The notes under the pieces are model-generated. The model saw only the letters and a program-made list of their open reading frames with translations, had not been told where the DNA came from and did no database searches. The translations under genes were made by a program, and so were the position numbers. Below are positions 1 through 8,111 of a DNA stretch of 52,637 bases, in pieces. How positions within the stretch are numbered: position 1 is the first letter of the stretch; the number at the start of each line of letters is the position of its first letter. This DNA is from CAYGZQ01 sp964354375 [NCBI: uncultured Planctomycetota bacterium] (GTDB lineage: Bacteria; JAJVIF01; JAPKYR01): the NCBI GenBank assembly GCA_964354375.1, contig CAYGZQ010000016.1, forward strand, positions 1 through 52,637. Direction: 5' to 3'.

Positions 1-46
1 CGATCTTCTTGGTGTTCCTTCGTGCCCTTCGTGCCTTGGTGGTTAC
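1..46. repeat. Partial arm of the ACCAAGG hairpin repeat (family D)
   Basis: Reverse-complemented, the stretch starts TAACCACCAAGGCAC and continues as degenerate 9-base units of the CACCAAGGA type. It matches the right-hand arms of the two hairpins at 47733-47829 and 48250-48349. Only one arm is visible because the window edge cuts it. It abuts the stop codon of the first gene. Confidence 0.75.
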
Positions 47-48
47 TC

Positions 49-2157
49 TTATCCGGCACCCAGCCATGTCGAATGAGGCGCGATCTCCTGTACGCCCGGA
101 CCTACAATCGGACCGGTCGCCACACCGGTCGGGACACCATCTTCCGGAAGAAACCCGCCCGCTGCGAACATCGAGTGCGAGTACATCTTCGTCGTCGTGA
201 AATACCGGACCTCATCCGATGGATTCACGATCACGATCCCGTTTTCGTACGTCCTCACGTAGCAGCCGCCTGAGTCCTGCAACTCGCCGATGTCGACCCA
301 ATCCTCCACGGCAGGACCCGGGTCCCATGAATACTCCGGCCACCATTGCGGCTCAAGGCCCCACGGACCGAGCATGTTGAGGTAGGTGTAATTGTCCAGA
401 AGCAGCATGTAGGTTCCGTGCACGAAGCTCCGGTCCGGGATGTTGTCGACATCAACGTCGGTCTGGCAGAGGATAATCTTGTTCTGAATCGCGAGCGACC
501 TTGCCCGGTTCATCTGCAGCCGCCAGTCTTCCTCGGTGAAATAATTGTCCGGTCCCCAATGGCAGAAACCTTCGATCATCACACCATCGCACTGGTTGTA
601 CGTGATGTCAGAGATCGTCGTCACATAGCTGCCCGCGTTCGGTATCAGGTAGTAAGAGACCGGGAGCGTGTGGTACGCCTGGGCGACGGTATCGAAGAAA
701 TACTGGGTCTTCGGAGTCCAGTAGGTGAACATGTCGTACGGATCGTCGCTGCCCTCCCACCATTTTTCCGGATCGGTGTTCCAGGGCTGGCTTGCGGAGT
801 CGGCGAAAACACCGTCGAACTGATCGCCCAGGGGGTCCATGCGCTCGATGGTGTTCCCGACGAAATAGAGCGCCCATTCGCTCGTCGGATCCGTGAGATA
901 CCAGTTCCAGTCCTGCTGCAGCACGCGCTGGTTCGGTTGAATCGACCAGGAACGATGCTCGAAGAAATCCTCCTGTGCGTTTTCGAACGTCCAATTGCTC
1001 AACCAGTCGTTGCCGACAATGTTGCTTATGTCCCCGGCGCCGAAGGCGAGATGATACTGGACCACGATGAAATCGGGGTTGTAGACGCGCAGGGAATCCG
1101 CGAGGCTCTTCACCAGTTTCTGGCTCCCTACGCAATGGGTCGCCATGAACTCTTTCTGCGGGTCGGTCATTTGAGTGGAGAGCTGATCCACAAAGACCGC
1201 GCCGCCGGTACCCGCGGGAGGAAACACCCGATTCGGCACCCCCGTGGCGTCGAGGATCGGAAGATCGATTCGGTAGACAAGCGCGGATCCCTTCGAATCT
1301 ACCATGCGGGCGTAAATCCATAGCCGGGCAGTGTCGGAGGCGGTTGCGATTCCGGGGAACCACGTGAGATACGTGTTCCCCGACTCGAGGCGCAGGTGGT
1401 GCCAATCCGAAAAATAGGCCCAGTCTATTTCCCATAACGCCTGCATGGAAGTCTCCGGGCACGTGGCGTCGGCTTCCATGTCCGCCCTCGCAGAAATGAA
1501 GCCGCCCGATTTCGTCAATGCGCCGTGGACATTCCCGTTCCCGAGGGAATTTACTTCGCCCGGCTCTTTCGGATAGCGCACGAGCACCTGGTACTCACAT
1601 TGGGCGAATACACTCAACGAGGTGTACCGGAACTGGTAGACCGCGGAATACGTCTCATGGGGACCGAATTCCCTGTCGGGCTGATCCCCGGCAAAAATCA
1701 TGAACGCGGGCGGGGGCTCGAGTACGGGCATGTCCAGTGAATGCCACCATCCGTCAGGGGAGAGGACCTCTACGTCCGTCGCGTGCTCGGGTATCACCAG
1801 TCCCCTTACGAACCACCCCGACAGCCCCGTGGGATTGGTCAGCGTGACATTGACCGTCAGCAGGTGCGCCACAGGGTCGTGGCTCACGACATGCAGGGAC
1901 ACGCAAGTCTGGCATTTCGGGGGATTAAGGAGCGGCCAGACATTGAAGTGCGCGTCTGCGACCCTCGCGGGGACAAAGACGAGCTCCTGGGTCGACGAGT
2001 CCCAGGCGAATTGTCCGTCGGCCCAGATCTGGTAGGCCGGCGCAGAGGCCGACCGGGGTCCCTCAATGGAATCACCTGCTTGAGGCGTGACCCCGGGCTG
2101 ATACGTCGCTGCACAACTGAGTATGAGAAGGACGATTGCTGGGAAGGCAGTACGCAT
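49..2157 (-). CDS. Secreted lipoprotein with putative glycoside-hydrolase TIM-barrel domain
   Basis: 702 residues. The N-terminus has a short signal peptide ending in a lipobox (LILSC, Cys15), so the product is probably lipid-anchored outside the inner membrane. Start ATG 2157 is preferred over the in-frame GTG at 2166 because AAGGTGAG lies just upstream and overlaps that GTG. Residues about 40-240 form a beta-rich domain resembling the N-terminal domain of the lipoproteins at 28496 and 37401. The C-terminal half (about 350-650) resembles the hypothetical glycosyl hydrolase 15 barrel: DGVFADSA and GVMIEGF supply the Asp and Glu expected at barrel strand ends. The substrate is unknown. It follows the broken hicA by 25 bp on the same strand. 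The hydrolase call is inference from motifs; secretion is well supported. Confidence 0.6.
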   Translation of the reverse strand: MRTAFPAIVLLILSCAATYQPGVTPQAGDSIEGPRSASAPAYQIWADGQFAWDSSTQELVFVPARVADAHFNVWPLLNPPKCQTCVSLHVVSHDPVAHLLTVNVTLTNPTGLSGWFVRGLVIPEHATDVEVLSPDGWWHSLDMPVLEPPPAFMIFAGDQPDREFGPHETYSAVYQFRYTSLSVFAQCEYQVLVRYPKEPGEVNSLGNGNVHGALTKSGGFISARADMEADATCPETSMQALWEIDWAYFSDWHHLRLESGNTYLTWFPGIATASDTARLWIYARMVDSKGSALVYRIDLPILDATGVPNRVFPPAGTGGAVFVDQLSTQMTDPQKEFMATHCVGSQKLVKSLADSLRVYNPDFIVVQYHLAFGAGDISNIVGNDWLSNWTFENAQEDFFEHRSWSIQPNQRVLQQDWNWYLTDPTSEWALYFVGNTIERMDPLGDQFDGVFADSASQPWNTDPEKWWEGSDDPYDMFTYWTPKTQYFFDTVAQAYHTLPVSYYLIPNAGSYVTTISDITYNQCDGVMIEGFCHWGPDNYFTEEDWRLQMNRARSLAIQNKIILCQTDVDVDNIPDRSFVHGTYMLLLDNYTYLNMLGPWGLEPQWWPEYSWDPGPAVEDWVDIGELQDSGGCYVRTYENGIVIVNPSDEVRYFTTTKMYSHSMFAAGGFLPEDGVPTGVATGPIVGPGVQEIAPHSTWLGAG

Positions 2158-2182
2158 GACGCTCACCTTCAGGCAAGAAGCA

Positions 2183-2412
2183 CTAATCGGCTAGAATGTC
2201 GTCTATCGAAACACCGAGATTGTCCGCAACCTTTTTCAGAATCCTCTCCAATGTCCCCACCCTCATCGGAGATTTCATAGGCACTGTAACCGAATGCCTC
2301 GGCGGCCCGGGACGAGTGACCCTGACATGGCTCCCTGTCTCGAAAGTTCATAACCGAACCTTGACAGGATCTTGATGAGTTTCCGAGCGGACAAGTCACG
2401 AGGTAGCTTCAC
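2183..2412 (-). pseudogene. hicA: hicA toxin, frameshifted
   Basis: A GTG start overlaps the hicB stop (GTGA), the usual coupling in TA pairs. The first 26 codons read as a HicA start (VKLPRDLSARKLIKIL, then FGYELSRQ). The frame then breaks near 2333-2335. Restoring one base to the G run on the coding strand gives GSHVRVTRPGPPRHSVTV and a normal HicA end (RVGTLERILKKV, stop at 2183), 76 residues in total. HicA is a double-stranded-RNA-binding-fold mRNA interferase whose catalytic His would be the one in GSHV. As written, the product ends before the core is complete, so the toxin should be dead. A sequencing or assembly error in a short homopolymer is the main alternative. Confidence 0.85.
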
Positions 2413-2639
2413 AGTGCAAATACCTCGTCGCGGACCAAGTGGAGTCTGATCAACTTCGGACGCTCTTCGCCCTCGTCAAAATGGCATTCGACAGCATCGC
2501 GAGCCATTCCCTTCAGCTCCTCCCAGGTGTCCGCTTCGGTAAAAATGCTGTATCCCAGCGCGCATGCGTAGAACCCGCCTTCCTCGGCCTCATGGACTTC
2601 GAAGATAATCTCAGAGCTCGTGGGTTTGTCTTGTTTCAT
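2409..2639 (-). CDS. hicB: HicB-family antitoxin
   Basis: 76 residues with the single HicB-type domain: EIIFEVHEAEEGGFYACALG is followed by IFTEADTWEELKGMARDAV, the usual strand-helix pattern with a partial RNase H-like fold. No DNA-binding domain follows, so it is the short form. AAGGTG lies 8 bp before the ATG. The antitoxin-first order is the reverse of the commoner hicAB order. It starts 44 bp after the upstream MqsA-Panacea gene and could share its transcript. Its partner hicA is frameshifted, so it may now neutralise nothing or protect against related toxins elsewhere. Confidence 0.85.
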   Translation of the reverse strand: MKQDKPTSSEIIFEVHEAEEGGFYACALGYSIFTEADTWEELKGMARDAVECHFDEGEERPKLIRLHLVRDEVFAL

Positions 2640-2683
2640 TCGGCTTCACCTTCAGCCGTGACCGGACGCCCGTGAGCGGCCGA

Positions 2684-3700
2684 TCAGGCGACGTCTATTT
2701 TAACATTCAATTTGTCGGCGTATTCGTACGGAATGGGTTTGCCGGGCTTTGTCTCCGCGTAGGCAGCTTCCTGATGGGAGAGATCCGACATTGCCTTGCT
2801 GCCGGAGTCCCGAAAGTACTCGTTAACCGCCCGCAAGACTCCCTCCGCCGAGTCAGGTAAAGCTCCCATGTCGGGAGCCTCTTTGGCAACCAATTTCTCA
2901 CCGGTGAGATCAGGACTGAAATCGACCTCGACCGACTCAAGCGCCTGATCATCGATGAGAGCCGCGAGATAAATCTCGTAGTCATCCGGCACCGGTCCAA
3001 AGGGCAAGTGAATGTAGGTTGCGCCGGACATGGATGTTCTGAAATGACGGAAATAGGTGAAATCCGCATACCAGAGCTGCTTATTGAGTTTTGTTTTCAG
3101 GACTCCGTCTCCTTGTGCAAAAAACATGATCATAGCCTGCAAGGCATCAGGCGAGAACCGACGATATCCGGTCAGGGGCCCGATTTCGTGCTCAGACGGG
3201 CGCATCAGAACTGAGAGGTGATTCTTCGTCTTGCAGTCGGCTGAAACCAACTCTTTCAACCTGGCATCGAGTTTGCGTTGCTTGGACCGAGGGAGTCGGT
3301 CTCTGTACCGTTCGAAAAATCCGGCCATGTAGCCGGTATCTTGAAGCATTCGCAACACCTGATTATGGGCCTCGTCCGCGATACTCCCGCCTTCATAGCG
3401 ATGAATAGTTATCTCTCCCCATCCAAGAAGCGCCGCCAATCCCCTCTGGCTCAACCCATACTTATCTAGAAGTGCCCGGACCTCCCCTGGAGAGATGATA
3501 TCGTGCCGCTGACGGTAGACATCGAATGCGGCAGCCATGCTCTTCGAGTCCAGCTCCTCGTCATAGCAGACAGAGCCGCACACCTCGCAGATCTTCACTT
3601 CCGCAACGACCTTGACAGGATCTCCTTTCACCGGGAATTCCTCTTCGTGCTTTCCGATCCGAGTCGGCACCCGCTTATTGCATTTCTCACAGTAGTTCAT
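2684..3700 (-). CDS. MqsA-type zinc-finger/HTH antitoxin fused to a Panacea (DUF4065) domain
   Basis: 338 residues in three parts. Residues 1-50 are a zinc finger with Cys4, Cys7, Cys38 and Cys41. Residues about 70-110 are an XRE-type helix-turn-helix (LSQRGLAALLGWGEITIHRY). Residues about 165-300 match the Panacea domain (FSPDALQAMIMFF, KLNKQLWYADF, HLPFGPVPDDY). The first two parts give the MqsA layout; Panacea is known as an antitoxin domain that pairs with many unrelated toxins. The gene overlaps the toxin gene by 4 bp. The HTH probably represses the promoter at 4098-4126 through its 18-bp palindrome. The family assignment is firm; which part neutralises the toxin is unknown. Confidence 0.85.
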   Translation of the reverse strand: MNYCEKCNKRVPTRIGKHEEEFPVKGDPVKVVAEVKICEVCGSVCYDEELDSKSMAAAFDVYRQRHDIISPGEVRALLDKYGLSQRGLAALLGWGEITIHRYEGGSIADEAHNQVLRMLQDTGYMAGFFERYRDRLPRSKQRKLDARLKELVSADCKTKNHLSVLMRPSEHEIGPLTGYRRFSPDALQAMIMFFAQGDGVLKTKLNKQLWYADFTYFRHFRTSMSGATYIHLPFGPVPDDYEIYLAALIDDQALESVEVDFSPDLTGEKLVAKEAPDMGALPDSAEGVLRAVNEYFRDSGSKAMSDLSHQEAAYAETKPGKPIPYEYADKLNVKIDVA

Positions 3701-4017
3701 GGCTTGGGCTCACCTACATGAAATGAGATGCACTTTGCCTCAGTCCTGTCCAACTTCAGTTTGATGTATACCCTGGTCTGTTCAAGCTCTACCTCAAACT
3801 CAAAGATCTCCCCCTCACTCCCATCGTGGTCTATCAAGGGCCCGCCAATGCACTGATCCGCACGAAGACCCATAATCACTTCCCTTGCCTGAAACGGAAG
3901 TAGCTGCAGGAAAGCCAGTGCATGCAGGTTCTTTTCCCTGGGAACCATGACAACCCCATCCTCTCGGGCCTTGCCCATAAAGCGCTCGATGAAGTCGCGT
4001 ACAACCGGGTCGCTCAT
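3697..4017 (-). CDS. MqsR-like toxin (probable mRNA interferase)
   Basis: 106 residues, the usual MqsR size. The C-terminal half has the MqsR-like run of REVIMGLRADQCIGGP, a Phe/Glu-rich strand and VYIKLKL, CISFH, ending close to the C-terminus. MqsR toxins have a RelE-type fold and cleave mRNA independently of ribosomes or on them, depending on the member. The toxin-first order with a 4-bp overlap into the antitoxin matches mqsRA. Similarity is by pattern only and the N-terminus is diverged, so another RelE-fold family remains possible. Confidence 0.7.
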   Translation of the reverse strand: MSDPVVRDFIERFMGKAREDGVVMVPREKNLHALAFLQLLPFQAREVIMGLRADQCIGGPLIDHDGSEGEIFEFEVELEQTRVYIKLKLDRTEAKCISFHVGEPKP

Positions 4018-4097
4018 AGCAGTTGGCTTTCCCAGAGAAACAACAGCAAACCCTTGCCACCTTTCTTAAGCCTTGCCGACCCGGTGGTCTTGCCATA

Positions 4098-4126
4098 ATG
4101 CTATCATATGATAGCACTTTTGTCAA
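4098..4126 (-). promoter_or_regulatory. Sigma-70 promoter of the MqsR/MqsA-Panacea module
   Basis: On the minus strand a consensus -35 TTGACA (4126-4121) is followed by 17 bp and TAGCAT (4103-4098). It begins 4 bp beyond the moxR stop, so the toxin module has its own promoter although moxR reads into it. Confidence 0.65.
4099..4116. promoter_or_regulatory. Perfect 18-bp palindrome, probable autorepressor operator
   Basis: TGCTATCATATGATAGCA reads identically on both strands and fills the space between the -35 and -10 hexamers and most of the -10. Binding here would block RNA polymerase, as expected for an antitoxin with an HTH domain. Confidence 0.75.
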
Positions 4127-4130
4127 GCCC

Positions 4131-5081
4131 CTACCTCGGGACCGGGATTTTGTCCAGTATCCGCGCGACCACCTCGTCCGGACGGATTCCCTCGATCTCG
4201 GCTTCCGGACGGAGAAGAAGCCTGTGCCTCAGCGTGGGGTACGCCAGTTCCTGCACATCGTCCGGCACCACAAAATCCCTTCCTCTGCACGCTGCAAGGG
4301 TCTTTGATGTAAGAAGTATGGTGATCGCGGCGCGCGGACTCGCTCCCAGAAGGAGGTCGTCATCCTCCCTGGATGATCTCGCGATCTCGTTGATGTAGTC
4401 CAGGATCGTTTCGTCCACCCTGACCGCCTTGATCTCCTCCCTGGCGGCCTTGATGTCGTCGTGAGTCGCCACGGCCTCGATCCCCACGTCCTCAAGATTC
4501 CTCGAGTGGAATCCCATATGGTACCGTTTCAGTAGCTCCAGCTCCTCGTACCTGTCGGGGTATCCCACAAGAAGTTTAAACGTAAACCGATCCAACTGTG
4601 CTTCGGGCAGGGGGTATGTTCCCTCATACTCAATGGGGTTCTGCGTGGCCAGCACCGTAAAAACGCTCGAGAGCGGGTGTTCCACACCTTCTATCGAGAC
4701 CCTCCGCTCCTCCATGGCCTCCAGGAGCGCCGCCTGGGTCTTGGGCGGTGTGCGGTTGATCTCGTCCGCAAGGACTATCTCGGAGAAGATCGGGCCCTTC
4801 TTCAACCTGAACTCCCCGAGCTGTGGGTCGAAAAGCGTTGTCCCGATCACGTCCGACGGCATGAGGTCGGGGGTGAACTGGATTCTGACGAAATCGGCGG
4901 CGAGGGTCAGGGAAAGCGTCCTGCCCATAAGGGTTTTGGCAAGCCCGGGAACTCCCTCCATCAGGACATGTCCCCCGGTCAGCACCGCCACGACCAGGTT
5001 CTGGACGATATCCTCCTGGCCCACTATGGCTTTCGCCATCTCGCGGGTTATCCGGTCCATTATCTCTCTAGCTGTAGGCAT
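4131..5081 (-). CDS. MoxR-family AAA+ ATPase
   Basis: 316 residues, normal for MoxR. Walker A is GVPGLAKT, Walker B is EIVLADEINR, followed by the MoxR-specific PPKTQAALLEAMEE and the sensor ATQNP. The C-terminal lid has GASPRAA and DVQELAYPTLRHR. MoxR proteins are chaperone-like ATPases usually paired with DUF58 and von Willebrand factor A proteins, none of which is next to it here. It stands alone between the flagellar operon and the toxin-antitoxin module. An extended -10 lies 35 bp upstream. Confidence 0.93.
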   Translation of the reverse strand: MPTAREIMDRITREMAKAIVGQEDIVQNLVVAVLTGGHVLMEGVPGLAKTLMGRTLSLTLAADFVRIQFTPDLMPSDVIGTTLFDPQLGEFRLKKGPIFSEIVLADEINRTPPKTQAALLEAMEERRVSIEGVEHPLSSVFTVLATQNPIEYEGTYPLPEAQLDRFTFKLLVGYPDRYEELELLKRYHMGFHSRNLEDVGIEAVATHDDIKAAREEIKAVRVDETILDYINEIARSSREDDDLLLGASPRAAITILLTSKTLAACRGRDFVVPDDVQELAYPTLRHRLLLRPEAEIEGIRPDEVVARILDKIPVPR

Positions 5082-5115
5082 CTCTTGGGCTTCCCTTGGC
5101 CGCAGTGGTCGCGCG

Positions 5116-5124
5116 ATTATAACA
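5116..5124 (-). promoter_or_regulatory. Extended -10 promoter of moxR
   Basis: Minus strand TGTTATAAT is a perfect -10 with the upstream TG. No good -35 is seen at 16-18 bp. Confidence 0.45.
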
Positions 5125-5161
5125 TTTTCGGCGCGCAGAGAATCCCTGTAGCATCGGGCGT

Positions 5162-5218
5162 GGGGACAGGCACCCGGCTTTGTCCGCCGCGGCGGACAAA
5201 GCTGTGTGCCTGTCCCCG
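5162..5218. repeat. REP-like palindrome, family A copy 1
   Basis: Arms begin GGGGACAGGCAC and end GTGCCTGTCCCC; the centre is the perfect palindrome GTCCGCCGCGGCGGAC. It lies between the fliY stop and the moxR start. Five more copies occur in the window. Confidence 0.9.
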
Positions 5219-5324
5219 TGTTCTCTTATGGGGCATCTGGAGGTGGCAGGCTGGAAAGCCCGCCCCACATTCAGGAAGAGTCTGCCCGGGCTCTTTCAGG
5301 AGCCCCGGGGACACGCATGCCGCG
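5219..5324. other. Gene-free 3' region of fliY with two hairpins
   Basis: Two GC-rich inverted repeats are visible, one around GGCAGGCTGGAAAGCCCGCC (5234-5258) and one around 5288-5314 with GGGCTC/GAGCCC arms. Neither is followed by a T run, so an intrinsic terminator is not clear. Confidence 0.4.
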
Positions 5325-6404
5325 CTACTCTGCCAGCCTCTCGATTCGCTCTTTGGGGCTGATAATAGCCGACACCCGCACTCCGAAATTCTCATCGATG
5401 ACGACCACTTCGCCCTTTGCGAAGAGCTTTCCGTTCACGAGCAAATCCACGGCTTCACCTGCCAGCTTCTCGAGCTCGACAAGGCTTCCGGGGGACAAGG
5501 CGAGTATTTCCCTGACCGACAGCTTCTTTCGACCCAGCTCCACCGCGACCGACAGGGGGACATCGAGGATGAGCTCAATTCCCTTGGTCTCGCCCGCCGC
5601 ACGCCTCTGTTCGAGCTCCTCGAACCTGGCTGTCTGGACATTGGGGCGGGCTTCCGCCTTGCGTCGGTCGGCAACATGCTCCTCGATCGGTTCGGGCACC
5701 GCCTCCTGTGCGGTTTCCCGCTCCATGGGGACGGCAGCAGCCCCGACCGCAGCTTCCTGGGCTTTCGCCGCCGCTCTCTTCGCGCTCGGATGTCTCTCCG
5801 CCAAATCGTCAAGGCCTCCTTCAGTCAGGAATATCCCAAGCTCCCCGCTCACATCGTCGATCCCGGCCGCAATCCGGATCAGCCAGACGTTTTCCTCGGC
5901 ACCCAGACCCGCCTCGCTCCTGAGAGCATCGAGAGGGCTTCCCTCCAGGAACTTGACATCCTCATGCGTGACGCCCTCGGCATCAAACTCCTCGGTCAGC
6001 GCAGTGTCGAAGGCTCCGAGTATGTTATTGAAGGCCTCGACAAGCGCCGACAGCAGCGCCTCATTCAATCCTTCCGCACCCTCCTGTCCCATCATCCTCT
6101 GCGATATTTCCAGCGCCACAGCACGTCCGATAAAGCCAGCCCAACGGGCATCGCTGAGAGCGGGCTCCCTGAAAGCGAAGAACGGGCAATCCTGAGGGAG
6201 GGCTCCTATCCATCCCGCCAGGTCGCCGCGCACGGGCTCGCTCGCGGCTATCCTCACGCGGCTTGAACCGATCAATATCGGCACTATGTTCTCGAACGAC
6301 CGGACGAACATCTCCCCGATTCGCACGGCGACCGACTTCCGGGCATCTCCGCCCGCGCTCTGCTCGGCCTTCATCCTGTCTATTTCGTCTTGTGAAAGAG
6401 CCAT
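5325..6404 (-). CDS. fliY: Flagellar motor switch protein FliY/FliN
   Basis: 359 residues. It starts with LSQDEID, the short motif also found at the FliM N-terminus that binds phospho-CheY. Residues 20-200 form a CheC/FliM-like middle domain, then comes an Ala/Glu-rich linker (about 205-265). Residues about 275-355 are a SpoA (FliN) domain (LILDVPLSVAVELGRKKLSV, LSPGSLVELEKLAGE, VNGKLFAKGEVVVIDENFGV). FliY builds the cytoplasmic C-ring and in some bacteria dephosphorylates CheY; I did not identify the CheC catalytic Glu/Asn pairs with confidence. It is the last gene of the operon, 3 bp after fliM. Confidence 0.9.
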   Translation of the reverse strand: MALSQDEIDRMKAEQSAGGDARKSVAVRIGEMFVRSFENIVPILIGSSRVRIAASEPVRGDLAGWIGALPQDCPFFAFREPALSDARWAGFIGRAVALEISQRMMGQEGAEGLNEALLSALVEAFNNILGAFDTALTEEFDAEGVTHEDVKFLEGSPLDALRSEAGLGAEENVWLIRIAAGIDDVSGELGIFLTEGGLDDLAERHPSAKRAAAKAQEAAVGAAAVPMERETAQEAVPEPIEEHVADRRKAEARPNVQTARFEELEQRRAAGETKGIELILDVPLSVAVELGRKKLSVREILALSPGSLVELEKLAGEAVDLLVNGKLFAKGEVVVIDENFGVRVSAIISPKERIERLAE

Positions 6405-6407
6405 CTG

Positions 6408-7394
6408 CTACTCCTCATGGAAATCCATTATCGCAATTCCCTTATGCCTGCCCAGCAGTCCCGGGCGGGCGAGAAAGTGAGGGTTCGGATCCTCGCCCAC
6501 ATACACCTTGAACAAGTCATTTACCCTTGTGGGCAGCTTCACAATGTCGCCGGGACCCAGACCAAGAATCTCCCTGACAGTCAGCAACGCTCTGCCCACC
6601 TCCGCCCTGATATCGAGGTCCGATCCTCCCATGCAGCGAAGGAAACTCTCCGCACTCCCCGCAAGCTCACCCTGGTCCTCTTTCGCCCGCCTGAAAAAAC
6701 GCTCAGTTGAAAGCTCGTTAAGAATGGGTTCAAGCAGCGTGTAAGGCAGACAGAAACCCATCATCCCCTTGCTCTCCTCGATCCGCACCTCCAGCGAGAT
6801 AAACAGGGTCATGTCGCTCGGGGGCACGATCTGGGTGAACTGTGGATTGTACTCGATCGCCTCCAGCCTGGGATTCACCTGGAACAACTCCGCGATTGAG
6901 TTTTTCAGGACTCTGAGCGCGTCGCTGACCACATTCACGATGAGCGCTTCCTCTATCTCGGTCAGTTCCCTGACCTGCGCGGCGCCCGAGGTAGTCCCGC
7001 CGACCAGCCTCTCGATAACAGCGAACGCGACCGGCGGCGACAGATCCAGAATCCCGTTCCCCTCCAGCGGCTCCATCGAGATGATCGCAATCACCGAAGG
7101 GTTGAATGTCGATTTGATGAACTCCTCGTACGGCAACTGATCGATCGAGGCTATCTCCACATGCACCAGGCTTCTCAGCTTCCCCGACAGGAATGTCGAC
7201 CAGCTCCTGGCAAAGCTTTCCATGAGCACATGCAGGGTACGGATCTGGTCCTTGGAGAACTTGTCGGGCCGCCTGAAATCATATTCCTTGACTCGGCGGG
7301 CGCCCTTTGCGCTGGGTGCCTCCTCGGGCATCTCCTCCACGTCAAGCGCGGAAAGCAGCGCATCGATTTCCTCTTGTGAAAGAATCTCAGCCAT
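6408..7394 (-). CDS. fliM: Flagellar motor switch protein FliM
   Basis: 328 residues, normal for FliM. ILSQEEIDALLSAL at the N-terminus is the CheY-P-binding segment. The middle domain has YDFRRPDKFSKDQIRTL and RSWSTFLSGKLR; the C-terminal SpoA domain includes GRALLTVREILGLGPGDIV. FliM forms the middle of the C-ring and sets rotation direction. It sits between fliL and fliY, as in many flagellar operons. Confidence 0.95.
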   Translation of the reverse strand: MAEILSQEEIDALLSALDVEEMPEEAPSAKGARRVKEYDFRRPDKFSKDQIRTLHVLMESFARSWSTFLSGKLRSLVHVEIASIDQLPYEEFIKSTFNPSVIAIISMEPLEGNGILDLSPPVAFAVIERLVGGTTSGAAQVRELTEIEEALIVNVVSDALRVLKNSIAELFQVNPRLEAIEYNPQFTQIVPPSDMTLFISLEVRIEESKGMMGFCLPYTLLEPILNELSTERFFRRAKEDQGELAGSAESFLRCMGGSDLDIRAEVGRALLTVREILGLGPGDIVKLPTRVNDLFKVYVGEDPNPHFLARPGLLGRHKGIAIMDFHEE

Positions 7395-7505
7395 AACAGA
7401 ATTTCCGCGCCTTCTCCTCTGCGCGGTCGCTTACATGTTCCACTCAGACATTATATCGACATTCGGCCGAATAGGCACACGTTTCCGACTGGGGAACTTC
7501 CCGCC

Positions 7506-8072
7506 CTACTGCGCAACGAATGTGTCGAAATAGAGGCCGATGACCTGGCCGGTCTGCAATTCCTGGTTTATCACTCCCATCGCCTCGCGCGCCACTCGTT
7601 CCCTTCCCTGGGTAGTGCAGATCTCATCCCAGTTGAGATTGCTCATGACCGTGGCCACTTTCGATGTCAGCCTGGGGAGCTTTGTCTCCAGTTCCTTGAT
7701 GACTTCCTCGTTGTCGACCTCGACTGAGAACGCGTACTTGAGGTAGGTGAATGTGCTGTCCTCGGTGACGGCAAGATTGACGATGCCCTCGGGGAAGTCT
7801 TCGAAGTAGATGTTGGTCTCAACAACTCCCCCTTCTTCCCCTTCGGGCGTGCTCTCCTCGGTCGCAGCCTGAGCGGCCTGCATCTGCATGAACAGGAGGT
7901 ATCCACCCACACCGACGCCGGCGAGACCGATAAAGACAGAGGCTATCACAAGGGGCATTATGAATCCGGGCATGCCCTTGTGCTTGGCGCCGGTGATAAC
8001 TTCAACGGGGGCGCCGGATTCCTTGGATTCGGCGTTTTCCTGTCCTTTGGTTTTCCTGCTATTGTCAGCCAT
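7506..8072 (-). CDS. fliL: Flagellar basal-body-associated protein FliL
   Basis: 188 residues. A charged N-terminal tail is followed by one membrane segment (about 38-60) and an acidic linker. The periplasmic FliL domain reads FPEGIVNLAVTED, FTYLKYAFSVEVD and INQELQTGQVIGLYFDTFV at the end. FliL surrounds MotAB and modulates motor output. It lies 39 bp after motB and 111 bp before fliM. Confidence 0.92.
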   Translation of the reverse strand: MADNSRKTKGQENAESKESGAPVEVITGAKHKGMPGFIMPLVIASVFIGLAGVGVGGYLLFMQMQAAQAATEESTPEGEEGGVVETNIYFEDFPEGIVNLAVTEDSTFTYLKYAFSVEVDNEEVIKELETKLPRLTSKVATVMSNLNWDEICTTQGRERVAREAMGVINQELQTGQVIGLYFDTFVAQ

Positions 8073-8111
8073 GATCGTTTCACTCCCATGAAAACCTGTT
8101 CCGTTATCGGA

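Noticed and set aside
4677-6266. A long open frame on the plus strand opposite moxR and fliY
   Set aside because: It spans two well-supported minus-strand genes and their gap, has no recognisable domain, and is expected from GC-rich third-position bias.
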